A program made the translations under genes and the position numbers. The notes under the pieces are model-generated. The model did no database searches and had not been told where the DNA came from. It worked only from the letters and a program-made list of their open reading frames with translations. 64,000 nucleotides of DNA, from NCBI RefSeq assembly GCF_042660705.1, contig NZ_JBHSUQ010000003.1. The stretch is one strand, 5' to 3'. This stretch comes from Undibacterium_A arcticum (GTDB taxonomy: Bacteria > Pseudomonadota > Gammaproteobacteria > Burkholderiales > Burkholderiaceae_D). Position 1 is the stretch's first letter. Each line of letters begins with the position of its first letter. Shown here in pieces: positions 16,457 to 24,623 of this stretch.

Positions 16457-18318
16457 ATGGGGATGCAGCTCAGTGAACAACAGTTAGGCATCTTGGGAGC
16501 GGCGGGGCACCTACTCGTGATAGGCGGACCCGGTTCCGGTAAAACGACTGTGTCGATCTTGAAGGCCGCCCAGATTGCAAAGGATGAGTTACGACCCGGC
16601 CAGAAAATTCTGTTCTTAAGCTTCGCCCGAGCTACTATTTCGCGGGTAATGGAAGCAATTGAAGAAGAACGGGATATCGCCCGCGAGCAGAAGCAGCGAA
16701 TTGATGTCGACACATACCATGCGTTCTTTTGGAGGATCCTGAAAACGCACGGGTATCTGCTTAGCTTGCCAAGGAATATCTCTATCTTGACACCGGCGGC
16801 GGAAGCGATAGCGCTATCGGCGATTCGCAGTCAATTTGCCATTGGCAGGAAATCGACATTGACGGACGCTGAAAAAGAGAAAAAAAAGGAGCAGCGTAAA
16901 GACGCAGAAGCAGCTGAGCGAATGCGGTTGGCACACAACGAAGGACGTATTTGCTTCGACCTGTTCGCTAGCTTTGTCAGTGCGATTCTTCACGGGAGCG
17001 ACCGCATTCGACAGATCATCGCGACGATGTATCCGGTCATCATCCTGGATGAATTTCAGGATACCAATGCGGGTCAATGGCATGTGGTGGAAGCCCTTGG
17101 GCAATACAGTAGGCTGTTGGCGTTGGCAGACCCCGAACAGCGGATCTACGACTGGATAGGAGCCGATCCTGAGCGTCTCAATCATTTCAAGGCGGCTTAC
17201 GAGCCGTCTGAATATGACCTGCAGGGTACCAATCACCGAAGTGCCGGTACCGATATTGCTCTGTTTGGAAATCACGTTCTAACCGGACAGTACAAGGATG
17301 GCGAATATAGTGGCGTGTGCTTCGAGACTTATGATCCGGCCGAAAAGGTTGCCATGGCCAGGCTCGTAGTGCTTACCTACGATGCACGCACCCGGCTAAT
17401 CGAAGCCGGGATAAAAGATTGGTCGATCGCCATCCTCGTTCCGACCAAAAAAATGACCAGGATTGTGTCTGACGCTTTTCATGCCCCTCCGGCGGGATTG
17501 ACCAAGGTCTCACATGTTGCGACCATAGAAATGGAAGCGGCCATCTTAGGCGCCGAGGTAATCGCTTTTCTGATGCAGCCTGATGTAGACGGGCGTCATT
17601 TTGAATTGTTTATTGGACTGATGCTTGACTACTACCGGGGCAAGGGCGGCGACTCACCAACACAGGGAGACTTGCGCGAAGCAATTAGTTACAGGATGCC
17701 TATCAGGAGTGGCTCACTCGACGCGCTGTAGGGCGCGCGGTACGCAGCAACAGCATTCTCGCTGCGATGCGGGATGTTTACGAACAGACCCGCTCGGTGG
17801 CTTTGGTGGGCGATCCCGCTCACGATTGGCTCACCATCCGCAATATTTTGTCAGCCGGGGCGTGCGCACGGTTGAAGGGATTGGCCGAAGAAACGCGGAA
17901 TATTCGGTTACTCCAACGAGGTACGCAATTACGAGACCACCTGTCTCAGGATTGGCGCGACAACGGCGCCTATGCCAACGCGTTGTCAATTACTCGGCAG
18001 GCGTTCATAAGGGAGCATTTTTCTAGCAATTCAAAACCGGAGTCCGGTGTCGTCGTGATGAACATGCACAAGGCCAAGGGCAAGCAGTTTGACGAGGTAA
18101 TTATCCTCGATGCGTGGCCTCGCATGGTGAAACGGGAGATCGTCGCCAATCCCGATCGCTTGGTTTGGAACAATGAGCGAGCGAACATAAACGACCAGGC
18201 ATGCCAAAATTTCCGAGTTAGTATCACCCGAGCCAAGCGGCGTGTGACCATCATGACGCCCAAGAATGATCCTTGTGTTTTGCTGCACGGCAGAAAATTG
18301 CCGACGGTATCCATATAG
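16457..18318 (+). CDS. GajB-like UvrD-family helicase of a Gabija system, frameshifted
   Basis: The protein has Walker A GGPGSGKTTVSILKAA, motif Ia FLSFARATISRVMEA, motif II V-I-I-L-D-E-F-Q-D-T-N, Q-R-I-Y-D-W-I-G and an N-H-R-S motif IV, all typical of the UvrD/PcrA superfamily. One break near 17688 moves the frame; the second part contains MNMHKAKGKQFDEVIILDAW (motif V) and VSITRAKRRVTIMTPK (motif VI). Assembled length is about 620 residues. Next to a Toprim/OLD nuclease this pairing defines Gabija. Carriage on a conjugative element would protect the host from competing phages and plasmids. Confidence 0.8.
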
Positions 18319-18752
18319 CGCATTACTACTGAACCACTGGTACAAGTAACGCGACCATATACATCCTCGACACAATTCTCGATCGTTTTCTAGCGGATTG
18401 CGAGACGACAGACAATTGTGTGGCTGTACGACGAAGTAATGTGCCGACTTACTGCAAGGGCCATGGGAATAGTATCTCGAGACTGAGGGGATTTCTGTCT
18501 GCGGACTGGTGAGTAAGGCACGGCCGACCGGATAATAGTACTGATTTCATACTTTGCTGCGATTGAACGAAGTTGAAGATTCAGTTCCAGAAAAGTGGAA
18601 GATTCACTTCGGAGAGCTGTAAAAAGCAATCAGTTATACTATACCCCCTATTACATAACCTCCCTTCGCATAATACACGTTATGTAAAGTACTATACTCA
18701 GTACTGTATATAAAATGCTGACAGATTCCGAACCTTCTTCTTCCCGAAGTGC
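18319..18752. other. Intergenic region with inverted repeats
   Basis: No gene is seen. An exact 9-bp inverted repeat, TTACATAAC (18651-18659) and GTTATGTAA (18679-18687), is followed by a doubled AGTACT (18689-18694, 18700-18705). The TATGTAA core is shared with the operator at 13311-13340, so the first KfrA-like protein might also bind here. This is inference. Confidence 0.4.
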
Positions 18753-19529
18753 TCACCTGGAACGATTCGCAGCTGCCTTAAGGTCTTTTAACCAAGCTTT
18801 TTCGAACCACTCAGGCAACTCGCCAACTGGATCATCGACAATCTTTGGGGGGACATCGTTCCAGAACGCCACGATGGCAGCCGAAAAGCCTTGGATCTGC
18901 TCCTCCGTCACTTTGAGGTCCCTGTGATCCCTGAAATCCATGTCCAGCGGGTCATCGAAGCCCTTGAGTGGATTGTCGATGTACTCCGGGTAGCACCGCT
19001 TCAGATCTTGGAACGAGCCTCCCTCGCCGTGCTTGTAGACATTTACTACCAAACGGCACGCGTCAAGCGTTCGGTAGTACGGCCTGCTTCGAATATCCCA
19101 ACCTAGGCAGGCAAGCAGATCAGCCAGACTGCCAAAGTTCTGCGACCAAATCTTAGCGCGAACATCAGCCCCGCTATGCCAGTGCAGGATCTCGCGCGTC
19201 ATCCAATCGCGCAACTGTTTGTCCCACTCATGGAACATGCCGGCAACGACGCTCAGGCGCGTGTTGTCGCGCATGTCGTTGAGCAGCTGGTAATGCGCGA
19301 TGCCCTCTTCCTGGGCCGCCTCGCAGAAGGCTCCAGGGTCGTACCGATCTGGGTCGAAGCGGTGGCTGTTGCGTTCCAGCCAATCAGCAGCGGCTTTGTC
19401 GGCTTCACTCTCAATGTCGTCGAACTGAGATAGCAGGCGTCTACGCGCTTGGTCTACATAAAACTGATGACCTTCAATCAACAATTGCCGAAATGGCTCC
19501 CACATTTGGAACAGCACATATCCGCTCAC
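18753..19529 (-). CDS. Hypothetical helical protein, possibly HEPN-like
   Basis: I choose the GTG at 19529 because GAAGGAG precedes it by seven bases; the frame is open further upstream without such a site. The 258-residue product is Trp-rich and mostly helical. The stretch YRTLDACRLVVNVYKHGEGG resembles the second helix of HEPN-type domains (N-x-x-K-H-G) seen in defence and toxin ribonucleases, but the classic R-x4-6-H is not evident. It stands alone beside the Gabija genes. Function is not established. Confidence 0.5.
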   Translation of the reverse strand: MSGYVLFQMWEPFRQLLIEGHQFYVDQARRRLLSQFDDIESEADKAAADWLERNSHRFDPDRYDPGAFCEAAQEEGIAHYQLLNDMRDNTRLSVVAGMFHEWDKQLRDWMTREILHWHSGADVRAKIWSQNFGSLADLLACLGWDIRSRPYYRTLDACRLVVNVYKHGEGGSFQDLKRCYPEYIDNPLKGFDDPLDMDFRDHRDLKVTEEQIQGFSAAIVAFWNDVPPKIVDDPVGELPEWFEKAWLKDLKAAANRSR

Positions 19530-19844
19530 AAATCGACTCCTTCGGTATTCAAAATTCTTCCGGCCTTCATGGGTGTTACGGCTTGAGTTACAAACTGGCA
19601 GCGAGTCACATTGGACGCCTCGTAGCATGCCTTCCTTTCAAGCTAGACACGCTACGGCGCCACGGTGCTCGATACCTGAATTCCACGAACGCGTCCGTCG
19701 GCAGGAGTGCTATGTACTCGCAGGGGGCGCGAAGTTAAAAGGACTAGATGCACATGGTAATGAAAGCTATTACTCGCCGAGGGATCTGGTCCCATGTACT
19801 GACCTACTCGTGTTTGGCTAAAGGAAAATCGCTCATGTCAATTT
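19530..19844. other. Intergenic region with a stray array-type gene start
   Basis: No complete gene is seen. At 19818-19836 CTAAAGGAAAATCGCTCATG repeats the linker and start style of the 3.5-11 kb array and opens S-I-F-K-V-F-V-A-L-W-F, after which the frame runs antisense to the next gene. It looks like a broken array cassette. Confidence 0.35.
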
Positions 19845-20192
19845 TCAAAGTATTTGTTGCTCTATGGTTCCCCTATAGTGAAGCATCGGATTTTTGCCGG
19901 TCAATACATCCTGAATCGCATCTGCCCAGGTTCCGCCGTTCGAGTGCTGTTCTTGCTCAATCTGCACGCGCAGACTGTCAGTCATCCATTGCTGAACATG
20001 TGTGGCAACGTCGCCTATGTAAGCCACGAAATCGCATAATCCAGAATCAAAGAAAGCAGCAGCAGTTTGGTACAGGTTATCTACGGCCTCACTATGGGCG
20101 CTGGAAGTTAGACGAATCTCCAAAACTTCATCCGTTCCACGGCGACGAAAAAGCACCGTATTTGCAGTTAGCGTTCGCAATTGGTATGCCAT
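19845..20192 (-). CDS. Hypothetical protein
   Basis: A 115-residue soluble protein beginning AYQLRTLTANTVLFRRRGTD. Probable beta-rich N-terminus and helical C-terminus. No family recognised. It is the last of a minus-strand run transcribed from the promoters near 20.8 and 21.7 kb. Confidence 0.5.
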   Translation of the reverse strand: MAYQLRTLTANTVLFRRRGTDEVLEIRLTSSAHSEAVDNLYQTAAAFFDSGLCDFVAYIGDVATHVQQWMTDSLRVQIEQEQHSNGGTWADAIQDVLTGKNPMLHYRGTIEQQIL

Positions 20193-20207
20193 CGATTTAT
20201 CCCTTTC

Positions 20208-20444
20208 TTACTGCATGGAATTGAATTGGGCTGCGATCAAGGGCGAGATGCCGCGCAGTGTCTTGTAGCGCCTCTCGACTTCGACAAGTGAGCCGAAGTC
20301 CTGAGCGTTGCCAAGTGTGCGCCACGCACGCGTTGATGCGTTTTCCACGACCACACGCCAACCTTCGCCGCGACGGGTCAGGGTGAAGATGCTGCCCCGA
20401 CCGCTGGTCCTGAAAGTATTTTCGTCGATACATTCGATAATCAT
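20208..20444 (-). CDS. Hypothetical protein
   Basis: About 78 residues from an ATG at 20444, preceded by GAAAAACGACAAG. An in-frame GTG 36 bases upstream is an alternative. The predicted beta-rich core is TSGRGSIFTLTRRGEGWRVV. No family recognised. Confidence 0.5.
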   Translation of the reverse strand: MIIECIDENTFRTSGRGSIFTLTRRGEGWRVVVENASTRAWRTLGNAQDFGSLVEVERRYKTLRGISPLIAAQFNSMQ

Positions 20445-20497
20445 CTTGTCGTTTTTCGGTATGTTTCGCGCCTGCCGCACGACTGGCGCCAGGTTGT

Positions 20498-20707
20498 TTA
20501 GGCTACTAGGGCCGCTTCGGCTTCTTCGTCGTAACGGTCTTGATATCCACTGTTGAATGCTTTCAGTAAATCAATACTGGAACCGATTACCGACGTTTCG
20601 ATCAGGCTCATGCAGTTTTTATCCATCGCTGGCGCGCGGCTACGGTTTTCTTGTGCTGCGACGTAGCCAAATTTGTATGCTGCTTGGATTTTTTCTGCTG
20701 AGTTCAT
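20498..20707 (-). CDS. Hypothetical small protein
   Basis: A 69-residue helical protein (IQAAYKFGYVAAQENRSR). It is the first gene downstream of the promoter at 20756-20784. No family recognised. Confidence 0.5.
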   Translation of the reverse strand: MNSAEKIQAAYKFGYVAAQENRSRAPAMDKNCMSLIETSVIGSSIDLLKAFNSGYQDRYDEEAEAALVA

Positions 20708-20755
20708 AATGTTTTCTCCAGTGTCCGGCGCGCTTGGTTACGCTGCACATGACCC

Positions 20756-20784
20756 ATTATAATCTATTTATCGTTGAGCGCAAC
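20756..20784 (-). promoter_or_regulatory. Promoter with GTTGCGCTCAAC inverted repeat, copy 1
   Basis: On the minus strand TTGCGC (20783-20778) and TATAAT (20761-20756) are 16 bp apart. The -35 box lies inside the inverted repeat GTTG-CGCT-CAAC (20784-20773). The segment up to CGATAAATAG is the same as in copy 2. It should drive the 20498-20707 gene. Confidence 0.7.
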
Positions 20785-20790
20785 ATAAAA

Positions 20791-21027
20791 TCAAACTATT
20801 TTCGACGCGACTATTAATGCCTGTTCGATGGCTCCGCGATCACTACCATACCGTTCGGATAAAGTCGCAAGGGCCAACGCCGCCTCCGGGGACAAGCGCA
20901 CCCGGCTCAAAATTCGTCCACCGGACGCAAGCAAAGCCGCTTCCAGCTCTTTGCCGCGCTCGGTCGATGACTTGGCCTTACCCGTTACTGGACGCCCTCT
21001 GGGGGCCACTTTTTTCTGTACTGTCAT
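20791..21027 (-). CDS. Small DNA-binding-type protein, possible regulator
   Basis: A 78-residue protein with a basic N-terminus (KKVAPRGRPVTGKAKSSTER), then RVRLSPEAALALATLSERYG and a helix GAIEQALIVASKI. This pattern suggests a ribbon-helix-helix-like DNA-binding protein. The ATG overlaps the stop of the upstream gene (ATGA). Broken relatives lie at 21719-21824 and 24426-24512, each near another copy of the GTTGCGCTCAAC promoter, so this family may bind that repeat. That link is inferred from position only. Confidence 0.6.
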   Translation of the reverse strand: MTVQKKVAPRGRPVTGKAKSSTERGKELEAALLASGGRILSRVRLSPEAALALATLSERYGSDRGAIEQALIVASKIV

Positions 21028-21641
21028 TTGCAGCGATTTTCCTTGGGTTCAGGGCTTAGTAGCGGTAGGCGCGGCGGATGTCGCCACGGGTTTTTTTGGG
21101 CGGCGTCATACGCATCGGCGATCTTGGCCAGCTCAGCGAATTCCCCCTCGTCCTTGGCCCGCGTGGTGGCCAGCGTTGGGCTGTAATTCGGATGAGTGCC
21201 TTCGACGATCTCCTTCAGGGATTCGGACCCGCTGTGCATTCGCACCAGCTCATCGATGCTGCGTTCGGCCACACGACTCCACGCGACCACCGACCATTCA
21301 GCAACCCAAGGATCATAGGATCCATCTTCGAAGTCGGTCATGCGTTCTGCGTAGTCCCAGCCACCAACAAACGAGACGGTGTCCACATGGGGAAAATTGG
21401 CAATGACGTGACCGATCATGCGATTGAACTCGGCAGCAGTAGGCGGCTTGCCGGTGTAGAAGTTTTCGCTGAGCGGTGCCACGAGCCCTTCCTTGTCGTT
21501 CAACGTATTCATCCAGACACCACGGCTGCGATAGAAGCCTTTGCCACAGTCCTTGCGAGCTTCGCGCTCGGCTTCGGTGCGCGCGATCTTGATCTGCTCT
21601 TGCAGTTCAGCGAACGTCGTGTGCAATTTTGTCATGTTCAT
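21024..21641 (-). CDS. Hypothetical protein
   Basis: About 205 residues from an ATG at 21641 close to CCGGAG; an ATG at 21635 is equally possible. It begins NMTKLHTTFAELQEQIKIAR and contains a Trp-rich centre (VSFVGGWDYAERMTDFEDGS). No known family. It is coupled by a 4-base overlap to the small regulator-like gene. Confidence 0.5.
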   Translation of the reverse strand: MNMTKLHTTFAELQEQIKIARTEAEREARKDCGKGFYRSRGVWMNTLNDKEGLVAPLSENFYTGKPPTAAEFNRMIGHVIANFPHVDTVSFVGGWDYAERMTDFEDGSYDPWVAEWSVVAWSRVAERSIDELVRMHSGSESLKEIVEGTHPNYSPTLATTRAKDEGEFAELAKIADAYDAAQKNPWRHPPRLPLLSPEPKENRCK

Positions 21642-21683
21642 CTCCGGATGCTTGCGGCGCACAACGCGCTGCCCATGCTTTAC

Positions 21684-21712
21684 ATCATACACTATTTATC
21701 GTTGAGCGCAAC
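21684..21712 (-). promoter_or_regulatory. Promoter with GTTGCGCTCAAC inverted repeat, copy 2
   Basis: On the minus strand TTGCGC (21711-21706) and TATGAT (21689-21684) are 16 bp apart, with the same inverted repeat over the -35 box as at 20756-20784. It is about 45 bases upstream of the 21024-21641 gene. Confidence 0.7.
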
Positions 21713-21718
21713 GCTTAT

Positions 21719-21824
21719 TTAAAATGTCTTTGCAGCAGCCACAAGCGCCTGCTCGATTGCCGCTTTGTGCTTTGTCACGGCCACTCTCAATATCGACCGT
21801 TTTCAAGACACGCGCTTTTGCCAT
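21719..21824 (-). pseudogene. Fragment related to the 20791-21027 protein
   Basis: In one minus-strand frame the end reads H-K-A-A-I-E-Q-A-L-V-A-A-A-K-T-F, close to G-A-I-E-Q-A-L-I-V-A-S-K-I-V at the end of the intact gene. An ATG at 21824 opens A-K-A-R-V-L-K-T-V-D-I-E in another frame. The copy is a shortened, shifted relic. Confidence 0.5.
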
Positions 21825-21829
21825 CGTCA

Positions 21830-22771
21830 CTATTTTTTAGCTTTGGTCTGCCCCTGGCCGCCGTCCTTCGCCGCTGTCTTGAAAGCATCCAGCATTGCTG
21901 TTTGCTGGTCCTTCATTGCCCCTACCTGGCCGCGCAATGTGGCCGCATCCTCGCGGGCCTGGCTGGCTTCCTTGCGTGCCTGGTCAAGCTCGGATTGCAC
22001 CGCGGCGAGCGTCTTGTGTTGCTCCTGGTACGTCCCTTGCGCTGCTTCGGCTTGTGCCGTCACGGTCGCCAGTTGCGCCCGTAGTGTCTCGGCCAACGCG
22101 ACTCCGGCTTCGCGAGTGTCGGCCAGCGTAGCGGCGTCCTGCTCTGCCCTGGTCTTTGCGGCCGACAATTCGGCCCGCACCTGGCTTACGTCCCGGTGCG
22201 CGTGGTCAAGCTCGGCCCGCAAGTCGGTAGCGCGTCGCTCGATTTCCACTGTGCGGGCATCGGCTCGTTCTGCTGCTGCCTTAGCATCAGCCAACGCGCG
22301 GCGGGTGTCGTCAAGCTGACCGGCGATCTCGACAGCACGGTTAGCGGCCGCGACGCGCTGTCCCTCAATGTCCACAATCTTGGTTTGGGCAATTTCAAGC
22401 TCGGCGGCCTGGGCCTCATAGGCGTCGGAAAGCTGCTTGTTCAATATGTCGGCCTCGACCCGCTCGGCCTCCCACCCTGCTTGCGCGGCCCGCAAAGATT
22501 CATTCGCCATTTCCTGGGCTTGCTGCCACAACACGGCCAGCGCTTGGGTGTGATGCTGCTGAACAGTCTCCGGCACCTGGATCGCCACCGGAGCGGCTTG
22601 AGCCGTCTGCGCTCTACGCCACTCCTTCATTGCCGTGCTGGCATCGCCCATGCTGACCTTTGCGGCCTTGCGGACTGTATCAACGGTAGGAAAGCCGGCG
22701 CGGCCGGCTTGCTCGAAAAGCGTATCGGCGGCGGCAAAGATGCGGTCGCGGGTGTCCTTGTTCATTTCCAT
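21830..22771 (-). CDS. kfrA: KfrA-family plasmid DNA-binding coiled-coil protein
   Basis: An intact 313-residue protein. The N-terminal domain reads MNKDTRDRIFAAADTLFEQA and RKAAKVSMGDASTAMKEWRR, typical of KfrA (PF11740-like). The rest is a long Ala/Glu/Gln coiled coil ending in a basic tail K-T-K-A-K-K. KfrA represses its own promoter and supports plasmid stability through filament-like assemblies. The promoter directly upstream is covered by nested palindromes (22789-22832). A frameshifted second kfrA is at 13361. Confidence 0.9.
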   Translation of the reverse strand: MEMNKDTRDRIFAAADTLFEQAGRAGFPTVDTVRKAAKVSMGDASTAMKEWRRAQTAQAAPVAIQVPETVQQHHTQALAVLWQQAQEMANESLRAAQAGWEAERVEADILNKQLSDAYEAQAAELEIAQTKIVDIEGQRVAAANRAVEIAGQLDDTRRALADAKAAAERADARTVEIERRATDLRAELDHAHRDVSQVRAELSAAKTRAEQDAATLADTREAGVALAETLRAQLATVTAQAEAAQGTYQEQHKTLAAVQSELDQARKEASQAREDAATLRGQVGAMKDQQTAMLDAFKTAAKDGGQGQTKAKK

Positions 22772-22788
22772 TTGCCAGCCCTTGCGAT

Positions 22789-22832
22789 AGTAAGTAGTAA
22801 TGTAAGTAATATTACTACTATTACTACTTACT
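22789..22832 (-). promoter_or_regulatory. kfrA promoter with nested palindromic operator
   Basis: A 13-bp inverted repeat, AGTAAGTAGTAAT (22789-22801) and ATTACTACTTACT (22820-22832), encloses the perfect palindrome AGTAATATTACT (22805-22816). On the minus strand TTGAAA and TAATAT, 17 bp apart, form a promoter within this array. The layout fits strong autorepression by KfrA. Confidence 0.7.
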
Positions 22833-22867
22833 TTCAAACTATTTTTAAATCGCCCCGGCGCCAGGCG

Positions 22868-22892
22868 CAAAAAAACCCGCTCAAGGCGGGTT
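22868..22892 (-). terminator. Rho-independent terminator, minus strand
   Basis: On the minus strand AACCCGC-CTTGA-GCGGGTT is followed directly by a run of T. It would stop transcription from the 23.2-24.4 kb genes before the kfrA promoter. Confidence 0.75.
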
Positions 22893-23190
22893 CGTTGTAA
22901 CGGTCATCGACCGGACACATACATGCGGCGGCTCGGTGCCCAAACCATAGTCCCATTTCATTGCCTCACTCCATGCGTTCGCCATGCTGCTACGCAACTG
23001 TTCTACCATGCACGCGCTCTCACTAGATGAAGAATTCTGAAAGTCACTAGCCCTATGCCTATCCGACGATCAACCTTCGAGCAAAAATACCTCATTTTCG
23101 AGTCGCTTGTTCCACACCCATCGGGCGCCATGCTAAACCTTTAGGCATCCATGTTGATGAACTTGTTAGAGTTTCATTCGGCATGTCGTT
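22893..23190. other. Intergenic stretch, no gene seen
   Basis: About 300 bases between the terminator and the end of the 23191-23712 gene. Apart from a short GGTC-ATC-GACC hairpin near 22902, nothing stands out. Confidence 0.4.
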
Positions 23191-23712
23191 TCAAAACGGC
23201 AACCAGGATGGGTTCCGGCATGACTCAAGGCGCTGCCTAAATTCGGGGCCAAGATCAGTACATGCAGATATGCATTGGGAAGAATCAGTCCTTTTGATGC
23301 ATCGCTCAACACATGCGCTTGCTACACTTCGCATCATATCTAGGTCTTCGTCAGCTCTCTTAGTTGCAGTAAGTAACGAAAGCGGATCAAGGTCCGCGAA
23401 GCGAGGAACAATATAAAGTCGGAGTCGACGTAGAGCCGATTCGCGAGCGACTAGACCTTGTTGCATTTCAGCTAATGAATTTTGGATTTTTCGAGACTGT
23501 GCGGGGTCTTTCAGGATAGGATTTCCTGACTTAAGCAACCCATCAAGCTTCTGTATTCCCTCGCGCGCGATGTCCACTTCGAAAGCAACCATTGTTATAC
23601 AGTAGGTCGCGCGTAACTCTGTGTCAGTTGGCAAACGCTGAGCCAATACGACCCGATATGGCAGTGATATGAAAATTACGACAGCAACAATTCGAAGAAT
23701 TGAGTATCGCAT
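23191..23712 (-). CDS. Exported protein of unknown function
   Basis: From the ATG at 23712 the 173-residue product begins RYSILRIVAVVIFISLPYRV, a signal peptide. The mature part is helical, with five Cys, four of them in the last 45 residues (V-A-S-A-C-V-E-R-C and Q-C-I-S-A-C-T), which suggests disulfides in the periplasm. No family recognised. Confidence 0.55.
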   Translation of the reverse strand: MRYSILRIVAVVIFISLPYRVVLAQRLPTDTELRATYCITMVAFEVDIAREGIQKLDGLLKSGNPILKDPAQSRKIQNSLAEMQQGLVARESALRRLRLYIVPRFADLDPLSLLTATKRADEDLDMMRSVASACVERCIKRTDSSQCISACTDLGPEFRQRLESCRNPSWLPF

Positions 23713-23875
23713 CGTCGAGTTCTTATCGAATATCCCAGAGTTCGCAGGGCGCAATCGGGCAGAATTGCACCGCATGTGTTTGTCAGCATAATTCTAGACC
23801 ATCCGTACTGCTGGTGCCTCCCCTCTGCGACCACCTCGTCATTGCCGCAGAGATTCCTAGGAAACATCCGGTAAT

Positions 23876-24058
23876 TCACGTTGTCGAGTTCTCATTGCGA
23901 TTCTTACGCGCCGTGGCCACCACTTTGCCAGCAATCGTCGCGACATGCGTCTGAAGACCGGCCTTGCCAGGCTGGAGCCAAACCAGTTCGCCATGCGGCG
24001 TACCTTGCGGTTCTCTCCAGCGTCCTTCAAAATCGGTGACTAAATCGACTGGCCGCAT
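23876..24058 (-). CDS. Hypothetical small protein
   Basis: A 60-residue basic protein (GELVWLQPGKAGLQTHVATI) overlapping the end of the upstream gene by 19 bases. No family recognised. Confidence 0.45.
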   Translation of the reverse strand: MRPVDLVTDFEGRWREPQGTPHGELVWLQPGKAGLQTHVATIAGKVVATARKNRNENSTT

Positions 24059-24354
24059 GATGCGTGTCTAGTGATCACCGCCGACCCTAGGGCATCAATC
24101 ACTGAGTAACCTGGGTATTGCGTCAAAGCATCGCGCGTAAATCCGCCTACTGCTTCATCCACGGAATTAGCAACTCTAATACCCTGGATCAGTTTAATGA
24201 CGATTCCATCCGAATTGCTGCGCAACACGCTAGAAACCATGTACTCCGTTTGACGACCAACGCTTAGAACGGCCTTTGCGAAGTCCGGCTGTTCCGCCAA
24301 TGTAGGCAATGATTGGAAAGCGAGTACAACGGCGAATTGAGTAATTAATTTCAT
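24040..24354 (-). CDS. Small exported protein
   Basis: A 104-residue protein with a signal peptide (KLITQFAVVLAFQSLPTLAE) behind GGGAAAATCA, the same linker style as the plus-strand array. It lies about 37 bases after the promoter at 24391-24419. Function unknown. Confidence 0.55.
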   Translation of the reverse strand: MKLITQFAVVLAFQSLPTLAEQPDFAKAVLSVGRQTEYMVSSVLRSNSDGIVIKLIQGIRVANSVDEAVGGFTRDALTQYPGYSVIDALGSAVITRHASCGQSI

Positions 24355-24390
24355 TGATTTTCCCTGTCACTGATTAATTAGATTAAAACC

Positions 24391-24419
24391 AGTGTAACGT
24401 ATTTAACGTTGAGCGCAAC
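24391..24419 (-). promoter_or_regulatory. Promoter with GTTGCGCTCAAC inverted repeat, copy 3
   Basis: On the minus strand TTGCGC (24418-24413) and TACACT (24396-24391) are 16 bp apart. The inverted repeat and the following ACGTTAAATA are nearly the same as in copies 1 and 2. It should drive the exported-protein gene at 24040-24354. Confidence 0.7.
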
Positions 24420-24425
24420 GAAAAA

Positions 24426-24512
24426 TTAAATTATTTTTAACGTGACTATTAATACCTGTTCGCTTGCTGCGCGATCACAACCAAACCGCGCGGATAAAGT
24501 CGCAAGACAATC
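24426..24512 (-). pseudogene. C-terminal relic of the 20791-21027 protein family
   Basis: The minus strand reads A-T-L-S-A-R-F-G-C-D-R-A-A-S-E-Q-V-L-I-V, aligning with A-T-L-S-E-R-Y-G-S-D-R-G-A-I-E-Q-A-L-I-V of the intact copy. Only the last 30 or so codons survive. Together with promoter copy 3 this is a duplicated and decayed version of the 20.76-21.0 kb unit. Confidence 0.6.
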
Positions 24513-24605
24513 CGCCGACCTTGTTTTCGAGATCGGATAGCACGACATCTGCGAACTGTCTGAATTCGATCCAGTTGTTACATTTGGTGGTGACGGCGCC
24601 GTCGT

Positions 24606-24621
24606 TTTCCGACGTTGGAAA
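24606..24621. promoter_or_regulatory. 16-bp palindrome TTTCCGACGTTGGAAA, site 1
   Basis: First of seven copies of TTTCC-R-ACGT-Y-GGAAA. It lies just after the stop of the TraK-like gene. Confidence 0.7.
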
Positions 24622-24623
24622 TG

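Noticed and set aside
22196..22900. A 234-codon plus-strand frame
   Set aside because: It is the shadow of the intact kfrA coiled coil; repetitive Ala/Glu codons keep the other strand open.
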